NCBI GenBank assembly: GCA_033549345.1
Contig: JAWSUT010000050.1
Coordinates: forward strand, 1 to 11,938
Length of the DNA stretch: 11,938 nt
Source: JAWSUT01 sp033549345
GTDB taxonomy: Bacteria > Bacillota > Dethiobacteria > Dethiobacterales > Dethiobacteraceae
Reading direction: 5' to 3'
The stretch's first letter is position 1; every line of letters starts with the position of its first letter. The notes under the pieces were generated by a model. That model searched no databases. It was not told the DNA's origin and worked only from the letters and a program-made list of their open reading frames with translations. Made by a program: the position numbers and the translations under genes. This document shows positions 11,923-11,938 of the stretch, piece by piece.

Positions 11923-11938
11923 AGCTCGAGCTGCTTTT

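Noticed and set aside
11890..11938. tRNA-like stretch (GCAGCCGGTAGAGC resembles a D-arm) as an attachment site
   Set aside because: No acceptor, anticodon or T arm can be placed in the remaining sequence, and D-stem pairing does not fit tRNA geometry.

Overview
The window reads as the early/replication module of a prophage (or related integrative element) of a low- to mid-GC Firmicute, most likely a Clostridia member. The basis is family content and order: a DUF2800 nuclease, a DUF2815 ssDNA-binding protein, a phage-type family A DNA polymerase, an AntA/AntB antirepressor, a VapE-type primase-helicase, a VRR-NUC nuclease, a SNF2 helicase and a DUF1492 protein. All genes I can support are on the + strand, mostly with strong AGGAGG-type ribosome binding sites and ATGA stop/start overlaps. 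Species cannot be named from the sequence.

Layout. Positions 1-160 hold the 3' end of a gene with a C-terminal helix-turn-helix. Positions 161-1713 carry small regulatory-looking genes separated by long hairpin-rich leaders: a four-cysteine zinc-ribbon protein (255-473), a sigma-70-region-4-like protein that stops before its helix-turn-helix (630-953), and an apparently complete relative (1126-1626) preceded by an intrinsic terminator at 1050-1079. From 1714 the genes are packed tightly: two small proteins, DUF2800, DUF2815 and the DNA polymerase (ends 5912). A second packed block follows from 5996: zinc-ribbon protein, nucleoside deoxyribosyltransferase-like protein, antirepressor, VapE primase-helicase (ends 9633). 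A 191-bp intergenic region (9634-9824) holds five TGTCA[C/T]A boxes around an AT-rich core and is the best candidate for the replication origin. It is followed by VRR-NUC, a SNF2 helicase gene broken at Walker A, a 72-aa protein and a DUF1492 protein that departs from its family near the right edge.

How the parts fit: primase-helicase, DNA polymerase, ssDNA-binding protein and two nucleases make a nearly self-sufficient replication/recombination set. The antirepressor, the sigma-like proteins and DUF1492 are plausible expression controllers.

Most notable observations: (1) two copies (about 1640-1713 and 5921-5995) of a leader-RNA element with an 11-nt GUCCUGUG-containing hairpin loop, compensating stem changes, and an alternative fold that would mask the ribosome binding site of the next gene; (2) the TGTCA-box/AT-rich origin candidate; (3) a 5-bp tandem duplication TTAGG-TTAGG that breaks the SNF2 helicase exactly at its Walker A motif; (4) Shine-Dalgarno sequences built into hairpins upstream of both sigma-like genes.
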